DNA of 64,000 bases from Caprimulgus europaeus. Taxonomy: Eukaryota; Chordata; Aves; Caprimulgiformes; Caprimulgidae. The stretch is from contig OU015532.1 of assembly GCA_907165065.1 (NCBI GenBank), positions 31,500,339 to 31,564,338 on the forward strand, written 5' to 3'. A model generated the notes under the pieces. It did no database searches. It was not told the DNA's origin and worked only from the letters and a program-made list of their open reading frames with translations. The position numbers and the translations under genes are program-made. Shown here in pieces: positions 1 through 12,060 of this stretch (position 1 is the stretch's first letter; the number at the start of each line of letters is the position of its first letter).

Positions 1-2142
1 AAAGACATTATTATCATTCACTTAATGTTAACATAACTTAGGCATTAATTCGATTGTATTGATTGCAGCTGTGACAGTGTAAAGATATAAATAAGTTAAA
101 CTTTGTAAGAAGATATAGTATCTTTTTTTACTATCAATTGGTGCAGCTTGAGAAAAGAGGCAAGCTGCTGTCAGAAATTGAAAAAGCAGTCTTCAAAGCT
201 AAGTACAAGTTTTAGAACAAATGCTGTGAATGTAACAGGATATGTTAATCAGACTGTCTGAAAGAAAAGCATTGATACCAAAACTCTATTAAAGGAGAGA
301 GATGAGATGAATTATCATGATCCATGAAACCATTATCTCTAGAGTTTATGATTTTAGAGAGCTGATGATGTTGTTTTATTTTCCAGTCTAATCTTTTGAA
401 GGTTGTTTGTTTTGATTTTTCTTCTTTAATTATTTTTTTTAAATTTAGATTTATCTTAAGAACAAATTCTGAGATGACAGAGGTGAGATGACGGAGGGGT
501 TTTTTTTGAGATATTTTCTTAGTGATGATTAAGTTTTCACATACATTAGCACATATTTTTATGCAAGCTTATTCTGGTGTATGCCAATTGTTTAATTGCA
601 TGTCAGTAATTTCCATGTTTATATGTAGTGATACCTTTGCATACATTGCACAGTTATACGCAGGTTTGATTTGGTGCCTGATCTTGCAACTTTTGTTTCT
701 GAGGACAAGTTCAGTTCTGAAGTTTTCTCTGTATTTTAAAGTGATTCTCTACAAGGTATTTTGACTTTTCTCTATAAAAGTCAGCTTACTGATAAAACTC
801 TCATCTAGACTGTTGAGAGGGGTATCACAACTATGTTCCCCAGAGGACACACAGGTGTTTTTCTGAGGGCCTCTTAGTAACTTAATATGTTAATAAGACA
901 ATTTCACAGCATTGTTACATGTAAAATACTCATCAATGACAGAGCATTTTCCTACATATTCTGAGATAACTCTTTTTGATAAAGTTAGTAAGGAAAAAGC
1001 CAACAAAACTTTCTCCTCATATAATTACTGTGTTCATTTCCCCAGAACACCTCTGGAGACAGTAGACATTCAATTCAGTCAACATTTAGCCAAATGCAAT
1101 GAAAGGCCACAGGCAAATTTATCCCAGCATTCCCTGACCCGTAGATAGTGCAGACTATACACACTGCTACTAACAAAACACTGAAGCATTTAAACCAGAT
1201 TTTTCCCTGATCTCTTAGCTCTTTTTAGTTTAGATAATTCCACTGCTAGGACAGTTTCATAATCTGTGAAATTATTGAAAATAAAATTTAATTTACAAAT
1301 TAAAATTAATTTACCAATGTCTTAATTTGCAAACACATGAACAACCCCACACTCTCTGTACCACAATTTTTGTGTCAAGTAATGCTAAAACAACAGCTGT
1401 AACAGAAATTTCAGGAAAACATACCTGAAGAGTTATTGAACCCAGATGCCACTAATTTGAAATGAGGACTGAATTACCACCTGAACAAAAGCTGTTGCAG
1501 CAAGATTTGGGGCTATCCTCCCTGATAAGAATCATGAAAAGCACTGGAAGAAGAATGATTACCTGAAACCACAGGAAGCTCAATTTATTTTGTTTTGCTT
1601 CCCCCTCCCCCCTGCACCTGTTTTGTATTTGTCTCTTTTTTAATGTATTTATTTATGGAACACCTGATTCTCTTCTATTCTCAGCATAATTGGACATACA
1701 TGTAGAGAAGGCTTAGGCTTAAAGCTTGCTATTTAAATCCTACTCTTGCTAAACAATCAGCAGTATATATTTTAAAATATGAATTGTTTTTTTCCTCAGC
1801 GGGGTAGTATTTTTAAGTATGATGCCTGTCAGGTGTGTACTACGTGCTATTTCCTACTTAATTTTAGCATAAATTTTTAGAAGGCAAATTTCATTCCAAT
1901 TTTAAAGCTGGAAGCTCAACAGTCATTGTCATGAGATGGCAATGAAAATAATACTAAGCTTTAGTTTAATCAGTCAGTTACATGAGCTTAATTTCCAGAT
2001 AGAAATCATAGACTAGCATGAATAGAAATCTGCAATATATTACTAAATTAGTTGTTCTATTCTGGGTACCTGTTCTGTTAAGGGTATCTGGAAAACTGAA
2101 AGAAAGATTCATTGAACTACTAAAAGATGTTTGTTTAAAGAC

Positions 2143-2166
2143 TTTTTTTTTTTAAAAAAAAAAAAA
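2143..2166. repeat. T11-A13 homopolymer junction
   Basis: Eleven T are followed directly by thirteen A, giving a 22-bp perfect self-complementary tract. An A/C-rich low-complexity stretch follows to about 2220. Confidence 0.9.
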
Positions 2167-4593
2167 GGCAAAAAACCCAAACACACAGAAAAACAAAACC
2201 AAAAAGCAACCCAACAAGCAGACCTCTGTTAAATGGAATTCCAGAAGCGCTGACTCTAAACTGGTTTCATAGCTTTATCTTATATTTGTCATTGAAGTCT
2301 GTGTAATTGCAAACTACTTTAAATTTTTTGTTTTCTTCATGTATTTTTTGAACAACTGAAGAGTCATTCTGGGGTCCAAATTACAGATATCATGTCATTT
2401 CAGATCATCTAAAGCGCTTTGGATTTCCTGATAAAGTTAACAGATATGACACTGGAACTACAGGAGACTCATGTCCATTTGAAACAGCTATTGGAAGATC
2501 AGCAGGATATGCAGGCTGTTTAAAAAGGCTCTAGATGTCAATATTTAAGTAACTAAAGCCCACCATATGTTTTTAATTACTACAAACCTTATATTTTCTT
2601 ACTAAAATTAGCATGTTATTGTCTTATTGTTCATGTTTTCCAAGTGTCTTCCCCTCTGTTGTTCTCCTTTTGCCTTCCTTCAATATGATGAATTATTCTC
2701 AAAATGTGGCATCCCAAAATATTCCAGCTGAGACCTACCAATGCTAAGTAGAATGAACTATTTCTTAAATATATGTTACCCCATTTTGGAAGTCTTGTTA
2801 TCTTTTTGCATTACCGTCTTTCAAAACTCATGTTGTTGCCTGAATTGAGTAATTTTAACTTTCCAAAGTCAAAGTATTTTCTCAAATACAAAATGGTCCC
2901 TATTTAGAATGTGATCCATTCCAAAAGAATTCACTACCCCTACTATTACAGTGTCACAGGTATAGTTTATTAAGTATCTAGTTCATGATGTAGGTTGCAA
3001 GATTCAAGCCCAGGAGCCATCATGATAGAACTCATTTTAATATTCTCTCCTTTTCATTCAGGTAAGGGCTCTGTCATCCATGGCTTCATCTCCACCATTT
3101 TTCTTTATTTTGCTTATGAGAATGTTACACAAGACTGTACAAAAGACTTTTGTAATTTGTAACATACATACTATCTTGCTACCACAGCAGTAACCTCATC
3201 AGTCAAAGGAAATTAGGCTTGTTATAGCATATTTCTTGATTGAATTAATGTCAGGTTTTGTGCATGTTTAAACATAATCTCTTAGGTGATGAGGTTGAAG
3301 GAGTTTTCCTCCCTCCCAATCCCCCCAAAATGGGCTGATTAGTAAAAAATTCTGCTTTCTCTTTTTTTCCCCATTGGTTGAAATCTTAAGAACAAACATT
3401 CCTATGAGATCTGGATCACCTAAAAACAGAAACAAACCCTTGTGTTTCTGGGCCTTGAGCACACCCCCTTCCTCCCCATCCTGCTAATCTGGCTGCTGGG
3501 CCCCAGATGGAGGCAGCTCCCTGCTTTATACCAGGTCACTGGCTGTATGCTAAGAGCCCACCCCTTTGCATATGGGAGCTGCCGTAACTTTGGATTGTTA
3601 TTGCTACTAACAGTGAACAGGCTTTGTATGAATTTGCAAGGCCTCCAGACTGGGACTTGTCAGGTCTGCTCTGTTTTAGAATTTCTTATCCTGTAACTTT
3701 GTTTTACTTGGTTTAACTATGACAGTAATTTCTGTAATTGGCCAAGTGTCTATGTCTGTTTCGTTTTACCTGTGTTTGTCTTGGTGTGGTATAACAATAG
3801 TTTTATAGAGATAGCAGTAACGACATTCTAGGCAGAATGAAATATTTATGACCCTTGCAGAATGATGCAGTGTAGAGACACAGGCTGGATATGATAGCAG
3901 AGGCCTTGAAAAATAATGGGATGTGGTGTTGAGGAGTACAAGCATAGGATAATAAGAGATGGGGCCCAGGCTTGGTATGGGAGAACCCATAACTATACAC
4001 TGCTCACTAATGGTCAGTTAAAAAAAAGAAAAAAAAAAAACAAACCCTGGAGATCCTCAAAACTGGTTTAGGACTAACAAAGGTAACAAAGAAATACTAT
4101 CTTACATACATAAAAATCATCAAATACATTAACTCTGGATGTAATCTGTAGAGACAAACCAATGGAAACAGAGGAAGATGTAAATGCATGTTCACAAACT
4201 GTGTCTGTGTATGTACAAGGGGAAACAGGAGAGGAAGAAGAAATAATCATGAACACCATATGCTTCCCAGTGAAGGACTCCAAATGCTGACAACTTGCCA
4301 TAACACCCTCCCACCCCCCTGAGCCATGACCAAAGCGAGAACATCAACATGAGGACCCAGAAGAGTAGTGGAAGGATAAGTGTAACAGGGGGGAAAGGGA
4401 TAGAAACTCAGCATATATATTACATCAGCAGCAGTAATATAATTAAAATTGTATATAAGTACTTTAGCTGCATTTTAAATGTTTTTCTTTAATAATGTGT
4501 GTTTCATTTGTAAAATTAGGCCTGCAGTAGTGATGATCTTTGAATTACATTGTTAAGGTTTCCTTTACACTAATAATAAATGTTTGGGTTTGC

Positions 4594-4657
4594 ATATATA
4601 GATATATAGATATATAAATATATAGATATATAGATATATAGATACATATATATGTAT
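4594..4657. repeat. (ATATAG)n-like microsatellite
   Basis: Imperfect tandem units of ATATAG/ATATAA run for about 60 bases. The tract produces a spurious Tyr/Ile-rich open frame on the minus strand. Confidence 0.9.
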
Positions 4658-6132
4658 GGGATGTGTTTCCCTTGCCCATTAACAAGACTTTAAGTGTGAC
4701 ACTGTTTTTGAGCTGAGCTCTCATATTTGGGCCCCAACTAAGGCTATACTGCAGCAGCGTTGTAGCCATATCAGTGCTGGTCAAGTATGCCCCAATCTTG
4801 TCTCAGCTCCACAGCCTGCCTTCATCCCAAATCTGGTGCATTACTACGAATTTGCACTGGAGTTTTTCAGAATGTGCTTATTGTTATTTGGATGTGCTCT
4901 GGACTTGATCTCCCTCATTGACATTGGAGGCATCTCATTACTATGGGCTTGCCTGGTAAGCTGGACTCCTGGTTGCCCTGGCAGACCTGCGGCTTTCCCT
5001 GCTCCCTGCTTGGGGTTTCTAGGTGAGGTTCTGCCCTGCCAGCCCCCATGAGGACCCCTGCAACTACCAGCTCCCTGACTCAGGGAGCAGTGCTCACTGA
5101 GAGCAAAAATTACATTTGGGATTTGAGCAAAAACTGATGTCATAATAATGACTTTGGTATTTATTTACATAGAGGTTTGTATCTGAATAAATGAGACAAT
5201 GATGTGAACATGAGATTCTGGTGGGTAGGCGCTGATAAAGTTTAAAAAGAAATACATTAAGTAGGTTCAAGTAAATAATTAGCTCACTCAGCTACACAAA
5301 GAAAAATCTAGATTAAAGCTTTATTTTTCTGTTTTCTCAGTTAAAGTTGAATGACCTAACCAAACATTGCATTCTGTGATGCTCCATTTCCTGTTGGGAA
5401 CACTTTATACAGATTATTAATAGCATACTCTTTAGAAAAATAAATGTTCCTTAGTTATGAGCTATTTATATTTAGTGATTTTTCTTCCTTTGGTTTTAAT
5501 TAGAAAATTAGGATAGGCCAGAGATTCAGCTAGCAATGAAAGTTTCATTAAAATGGGTTTATTTTTCCTAGAAAATACAGATTTTAATATATCCCTCACT
5601 TATAAGTCAGTAACAGAAAATTAATCAAAATTGCCTGTCTTGACTGGCCTTCATACACGTGAATTTTGACAGATAGTATTAGAGAACACATTTTAATATA
5701 TAAAATTTTCAGAAAAGTAACCATTATCTGTAAACATAGAAAGGAATGTTATACAGTCCCACAGGGGGAAGAAGGGTAGCTACAACCTGAATAGTCTTAC
5801 CACCAATGGACTTAGATTAGGCCTAAAACAACAGTTACCAGGAAAAAAAAGATGGCTTGTCAGAACTGTTATTCTAGAGGGCTATTCATTACTATGACTG
5901 TAGTCTTATTGGGATTTTGGCATATAAGTTTTAACAGTTTTCTTTGGAATGAGTACCTTGTATTTTCTTAATATAATATTTCTTACTTTTAAAACATAAT
6001 TTTTCATTATTTTTAACTCTCTTGAATCCATGGAAAGTGTTAAAATAATGGAAATTTCTTACAAGATAAGAAAATAATCCAATTGCTTGAAAAAAGCGGT
6101 GGTTTCCCTGCAGTACCTAGATTGTTTTAATT

Positions 6133-6265
6133 ATCACAGAATCGTAGGAATAGTTTGGTTGAAAAAGACCATTATGATCATCTAGTCCAACCATAAACCT
6201 AGCATTGCCAAGTTCACCTCTAAAGCATGTCCCCAAGTACCACATCCACATGTTCTTTAAATACC
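6133..6265 (-). mobile_element. CR1 LINE 3'-end fragment, minus strand
   Basis: Read on the minus strand, this is a CR1 3' end. It runs from TTTAAAG, through the TAGGTTTATGGTTGGACTAG and GATGATCATAATGGTCTTTTT blocks, to a tail containing GATTCTGTGAT. It is heavily 5'-truncated, as is usual for CR1, and has no poly(A). It lies head-to-head with the plus-strand copy that starts at about 6266. Both share non-consensus bases in the distal block (GATCATAATGGTC, AACCAAACTATTC), so the pair forms an inverted repeat with arms of about 125-130 bp. Confidence 0.9.
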
Positions 6266-6570
6266 AAAGACAGTGGTCTCTTCTCCCAAATTACAAGTGA
6301 TAGGACAAGAGGGAATGGCCTTAAATTGCACCAGGGTAGATTTAGGTTGGACATTAGGAAATAATTCTTCACTGAAAGGGTTGTAAAGTATTAGAACAGG
6401 CTGCCCAGGGAAGTAGTGGAGTTGCCACCCCTGGAGGTATTTAAAAGACATGTAGATGTGGTTCTTAGGGACATGTTTTAGTGGTGAACTTGACAATGCT
6501 AGGTTTATGGTTGGACTAGATGATCATAATGGTCTTTTCCAACCAAACTATTCTATAATTCTATGATTCT
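6266..6570 (+). mobile_element. CR1 LINE 3'-end fragment, plus strand
   Basis: This is a canonical CR1 3' end. It contains GGTCTCTTCTCCCAA, then a block starting GATAGGACAAGAGGGAATGG, then CAGGCTGCCCAGGGAAGTAG (the degenerate end of the reverse transcriptase ORF), then the 3' UTR block with GGTTGGACTAGATGATC, and ends in ATTCTATGATTCT. The coding remnant is too short and degraded to encode anything. It pairs with the inverted copy immediately to its left. Confidence 0.95.
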
Positions 6571-9500
6571 ACTTTGGGAAGACAAGATTAGTGTATGTCT
6601 ACCATCCTGAAAACAAGATATGCCACAGTCTGAGGCGTAGTACTTCTGCTTAGATATTAGTTTAATCTAAAATATCTGTTAAAGCTTGAGTCTTATTTTG
6701 TTTTGCCCCTCCCTTGGACATTAATCTTCTTTGTTATAATTTTTGAGAATCTATAAACCTCACTAAATATTTATTCCTAAATCTATCATTTGGATATCAT
6801 TAAGAATTCATTACTTGACAGATTTTTGCTATTTTTTATTATACATTTTTTTAAACAATCCATATTTTATTAAATTAATCTTCAGCCAGCTCTGGAAACC
6901 AGTGACAGGAGATAAATAATATATAGTGTCTCCAAAATCCATACTTTACTTAGAAATGTGTAATATAGGTACTTAAATTATCTTCTCTACTCGAAATCTG
7001 GGGAAAAGCAAGCATCCTGCAGAGAGAGCTGACACAAATACTTTATCATTGACTTTTTCAAAAGTGAAGATCTTACCTTGGTTAGATTAGGAATAAGTAC
7101 GTACAAAAGAACAGAAACAAACAAGACTGTGTATCATCTTTCCTTTCCTATTTTCTCTTACCTTTCTGCAAAGATCTAACAATTTTTTTCAGTAGCAAGA
7201 TGACTGCGTAGTTTAAAATTTTTTATGTGTAAAATGGAAGTGTTAAGTTCTGTTAAAACATCTCTTTTGAGTGGCTGGGGACTTGTCGATTTAGTTTTAT
7301 CTCCTAGTTTGGTTTCTGACTCTAACACTATGAAGTCCACAGACCCTCAAATCTGGCAGCTGGAGTCTAATCCTAGTGAAACACATTTCTTACTGTTAAA
7401 CATCTAATAGCAATATTAAATATTTCTCACAATAAGTATTACCGTTGTAGTTCTAAGAAGTTTCTTTGGATGTCAAGCAAACATTTTGCTTGTATATCTT
7501 CCTTGTGTTTTGAAGTTGTCCACTGCCTTACAGAGTGCAGAAAATTAATGTGGTGAGAAGGATACTTTTGTACTCATTCATTTAATATTGGAAATTTCCT
7601 TGAGAAAAATCAATAGCATACCTTATTACTATGATCTAAAGAAGGAACTTGGCTTTCCTGTCTTGTACTGGAAACTTGCTTCTATTGCATAACATGGTAT
7701 TCTGTAGGACAAGACTCTCAGCTGCCTCTATTTAAAAATGCTCAATGTTGTTTGAAACGCTCACAAACTGAAAGGAGACATTAAATGCAGTGTTGTGCTT
7801 AGATCATTTATTGAGGGAATAGAACTACTTTAGAATCTCTTTTCCAACTAGGAAGTAGATGAGGCACTTTAAAATGAGTTGTCTCACTTTTCAAGTTGTC
7901 ATCCTAACCACTGTATATTGGGTGAAAAACAGTACTAGAAAATTTTTCTCTGTTGTTCTGTGCTAAATGGATGACTGTGTTTAAGGACCTTCTTCACATA
8001 TAAGAAGTGAGCACAGGCAGAGTGAGCCTTCTGAGTTTCTAAAAGGACCAAAGTTTAAGTCCTTGAAGACTAATGTAGATAATTCTGCATTTAGATTGTT
8101 GACTTCTCTAAGTTTTCTGTATATTTTATGGAGAAACTGGAAAACCTCCTTTGGGGCTGCAGTGTAAGGATATCTAAACCAGAGATACTTTAATGCCTGA
8201 GTCACTTGGTGCATTTAGTAGCTACACTTTAGTCTTATGAGCCACAACTGACTAATTATAAACCATCAATCTGAAGTATAGTTTGTCATTAATACAGTTC
8301 ATCATGTCCAATTTTTGTGGTAAAGACATTCAACTTGGTTTTTCCCAAAAGAAATCCATAGCCAGAAATACTGTAAAGCCCTTATAAAGGTGCTTATCAT
8401 GGTGTCACATGGGTATAATTTCCTCTGTTGTCCCTAAACTAAATAAAAGAATCTCGGTCTCTTTTAAGCAAGATCATGCCACTCACTACAAGGTTTGTAA
8501 GCCCTGGCTGGTAAGTCTATATTGAATTTGAAGAACCTAGTAATATAAGGTACTGTTGACCATTGTGCATTGGTGAAAAGTCTTTTTTTGTTTTGACTGT
8601 TTCTTTAAAAAGTGCCATACAGAGTAGCTGCAAAAAGCTTGTTGATTCCTTCGCTCATTTGCTGCTTGTTTTCTTTAAGTACATTATATAATGTACTTAA
8701 GGAGATTTCCAAACAGGATATTTGGAACAAGAATAGCCATAAACTATAAACTGAGGGATAACAATAAAAATAACAACAGTGAATACACCAAATCAGTACA
8801 ACTTGTTGCTTGTGAATCCAGAACATGCTGCTTCTTTCAGAGTAAATTGAGTAATTCTCAGTCCAAAACTAGTCTAAATCATTAAGTTAAAATGGATGAA
8901 ATAGGAAAGCTGTTGAATATTTACCTATAGATAGAGCAGTCTCTGTTCACATTTGTGAAAAGGGAAGTTGAAATAGTTTTGTTTCCAGTGTAAGTTGGTA
9001 GTAGTGTAAATACCAGTTAGAAACTTGGTATTGTTCAGTGACCTGAAAACAAATATGGGTATGACTTCTACTTCCCAAGTACTGTCTAACACCATGAATC
9101 TCACAAAAATATTTTTAGCAAAGTTTCAGAAGAATTTTGTATAATCAAGACAACATAATCCTCATCAGTTAAGGACTTACAAGATCCCTCACATATTATT
9201 CTGGGATGTCAGTAGCATTTCTATCAGTTGTTACAGAGAAAGGTAAGTGTCTTTCACAGATCCAACTTTTTGTTTGTTTTATTTTTTATTTTTCCCTGAA
9301 TTTGTAAAAAAAGCCTACCATCACAGTGACTATATATTCTGAATATTTATATGAATTTGAGTGATTAGCTTAGGAACTCCATCACTGTGATGTTCTATGG
9401 TACACACCAACATGGAAAACTTTTAAAATATATTTTTTACCACATATTTTCAGAAAGTTAAAATAAAAATCTCACCCCTCATGTTCAGTTATGAAACTGT

Positions 9501-10721
9501 GTAAAAGAACTGATACCAGAGACATCTACTTGTAGATTTTGGTATGTCTCCAATGCAGATGAAAGTGTTAATTCAGGTTTTTCTTATGACTTTACCTGTA
9601 GGTTATATTATGCTTTCAATTCAACTGGATCTCCACTTATTTGAGGCTCTATTTAACGGACTAAAATAATTATTTTTTTAATAATTTATATGAATTTCAA
9701 AAGCCTTAAAAAGTTCCCAAGAATGATAACTGCTCAGAATTTTTTGAGTGTTTAATGATAGTTATGGATTTTGCTTCACAGAATATGTCACTTCCAATGG
9801 ATAGTATTGTATAGCTATTTTTATTTAAACCTAAATGTGTGACAATGAAACTTGTGCCTGTGACAATCTTTTATTTCCATGTAAGAAGTCATTTCAGCTA
9901 CAAAGCTTAGACCCAAAGAATCTAAATCTGTCATGATAGGTGTAATTTCAGACCTGAATATAATAAATTACTTTATTTTCCTTTTAAAAATATAAACAAA
10001 TAGTGTCTGGATCATTTCAGAGACAGAGCACAGAAGCGCCTTGAAATAATTTCACAGAACAATTCACTAAATCATATGATATTCCAAGAAAACTTCACAT
10101 TCACAAATTTGATTCATTCAAGATTCAAAGCAAACTAAATTAAAGGTTATGCCTATCACACACCCCAGTTTTAAAACACTTGAATTCTAATAACTTTATA
10201 TAATGGCTAACATGAATATCATAAAATAATTAAAATTTATATTTTAAAAATAACTAAATAATCCAAATGAACACCTGAGGCCTGATTTATAACAGAGAGA
10301 CTAACAAACAATCTTCTGCCCCCTTAATTCTCAATATACTTTTTGAATTCTCTGTAAAGTGTTCGGTTCTGGTAGCACTCAGTGCTGATCATTTCACTGC
10401 ATACCAAGCACTTGAAAATGTTATCCTCTTTATTTAGCCCATAAGTGAGAGCTGAATTGTTTTGAAAATCTGGCCCTTGTGGGCCAAATTCTTGAAGGGC
10501 TTGCCTAATAATTACTCAAGAAAAGTTCCAGACATGCTGTGACTTGAATTTTAAGAAGTTTACCACAGAAGAATCAGAATTAGGAATAACTGAGACAAAT
10601 GCTTTTATTTAATTATTTTAATTTAGTATATGTATATAATGTATATGAACACCCACATTTTATGTATTTGGATTATATTTTTTTAACACATTTAATCCTT
10701 CTTTCCTTAATTAATACAACT
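6571..10721. other. Unique AT-rich noncoding sequence
   Basis: No gene, RNA or mobile element is recognised. Open frames are below about 80 codons and overlap in opposite strands. The one structural feature seen is the perfect palindrome at 8675-8700. Confidence 0.6.
8675..8700. repeat. Perfect 26-bp palindrome
   Basis: The half-arm TTAAGTACATTAT is followed with no spacer by its exact reverse complement. It is embedded in unique sequence. It could extrude as a hairpin or be a symmetric protein-binding site; no function can be read from it. Confidence 0.95.
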
Positions 10722-10743
10722 AAACAAACAAACAAACAAAAAA
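10722..10743. repeat. (AAAC)n microsatellite
   Basis: About five tandem AAAC units end in a short A run. Confidence 0.9.
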
Positions 10744-11689
10744 TCATACCTGCTTTTAAAACCAGCCAGAATCAAATTAGGGCACGTGGTGCAAACACAC
10801 CTAGTGCTTTTATCAGAGCAGTATTTACATTACCTTCATTATGGTATTTAAAAGTAACACCACAGAGGAGGAAAAACTCCATCCTGTCTCATTCCTCTGA
10901 GTGCCTGCTTGTCCCATTTGATACACCTGCTGCTGGTGCATATCCCAGTTACTCCTTTCTTAACATATCATCTGCCAAGGAAAGAAGGGGTGGGCAGGAA
11001 CAGTTTAGCAAGCAGCTGCTGGCAGAGAATGAAAGCTTTCATGCAGTGTGAATCAAGGATTATATTGCGAGGTTGGCAGCTCATATAAAGTTTGGAAGCA
11101 AGAATCTGTTATTTTAAACCCTGAATTCTGAGAGTTGTTTGTATCAACCTAGGCAGTGAATTCTAGTCATGTATAATCAGGTCAGATATAACATAGATTT
11201 AGACGAAAAAGAAGAAGATAAGCAGGTTTTTTATGCTCAAAGCAAAAGGAGGATCACTTGTTAACTTTATTTTGTATGAAAAAAGACCTTGCAGAGATGC
11301 ATGGAATCAGTAGGTACAAAATTTGTCTTATGTCAGAAAATGTGTTATATTGTGTTTGGTGCTTATATGCTGTTGGTATCAAACCATTATGGACCATCAA
11401 CCTCGTTTCAGTTTACCAGCTTCATGTCACTGGGTGCCCCAGAGAAAATGACAACACTTTGATCTACTCTTACCATGTCACCCATACAATTTATTTGTAT
11501 TGATCTGTAGAATTTGCCTATTTTTCTTTTTTAACACATTATCTCTCAGCTCAAATTCAGAACATAAAAGAATTGAATTCAATTAAGGTAAACCAAATTC
11601 TTAAATAATAATAGCACAGGGCATTTGAATCTCCTCTCATAACAACAAAACCTTTTAAGGTACCCAAAGCAAAATTAGTGCCATCTAGT
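10744..11689. other. Unique noncoding sequence
   Basis: A 150-codon open frame spans 10599-11051, but its first third is AT-rich and includes the AAAC microsatellite. No domain is recognisable, so I do not call it a gene. The part from about 10860 to 11060 is less AT-rich and could be a conserved noncoding block. Confidence 0.5.
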
Positions 11690-12060
11690 ATGCGTGGGGG
11701 GCAGAGGGAAGGTAGAGACTAATTCAAAGTGAATTAATCTACAGTTCATTAGCAAACACTAATGTTGCTTTTGGGAATTAGGAAATTAGCAGGATTATAA
11801 TTATAAGCAACAAGTGTCTTCATAAACATCTAATTGCTTGTCAAAGATGTACAATATACTACATAAGGCTGTTAGGTAAGATTGTTGCATGCATGCCATA
11901 AATCAAGTTTTCAGTTGTGCAACAGATTCTGTTTATAATGTAAAACTGTTTCTGAAGAAATGTTACACTGACCAAAGCAATTTCACAGGTGTCCCAGGCC
12001 TGGTGAATTGTAATAAGAAATTAATTAAAGAACAATTTCTTTCTCTATCCTTGTAGTTTA
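11690..12060. promoter_or_regulatory. Candidate conserved noncoding element (TAAT-rich)
   Basis: This stretch has no simple repeats and no open frame. It carries a high density of homeodomain-core words in both orientations (GACTAATTC, GAATTAATC, CATTAGC, ACTAATG, GGAATTAGG, GATTATAATTATAAG, TCTAATTGC, AAATTAATTAAAG). This composition is typical of vertebrate developmental enhancers in gene deserts. That reading is inference from word content only; conservation was not tested. Confidence 0.3.

Larger units (their letters stand above)
1..6132. other. Unique AT-rich noncoding sequence
   Basis: No gene is supported here. Open frames are short and overlap on both strands without a recognisable domain. 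Two patches are less AT-rich than their surroundings: about 3430-3700 and about 4790-5110. The second is open on both strands (71 and 99 codons) and has a G/C-rich stretch near 4965-5085. Either patch could be an old degraded LTR or another repeat, but I recognise no family. Simple repeats inside are listed separately. Confidence 0.6.

Noticed and set aside
4836..5143. 71-codon plus and 99-codon minus frames in a less AT-rich patch
   Set aside because: No family recognised and both strands open. More likely an old repeat or unique noncoding DNA than a gene.
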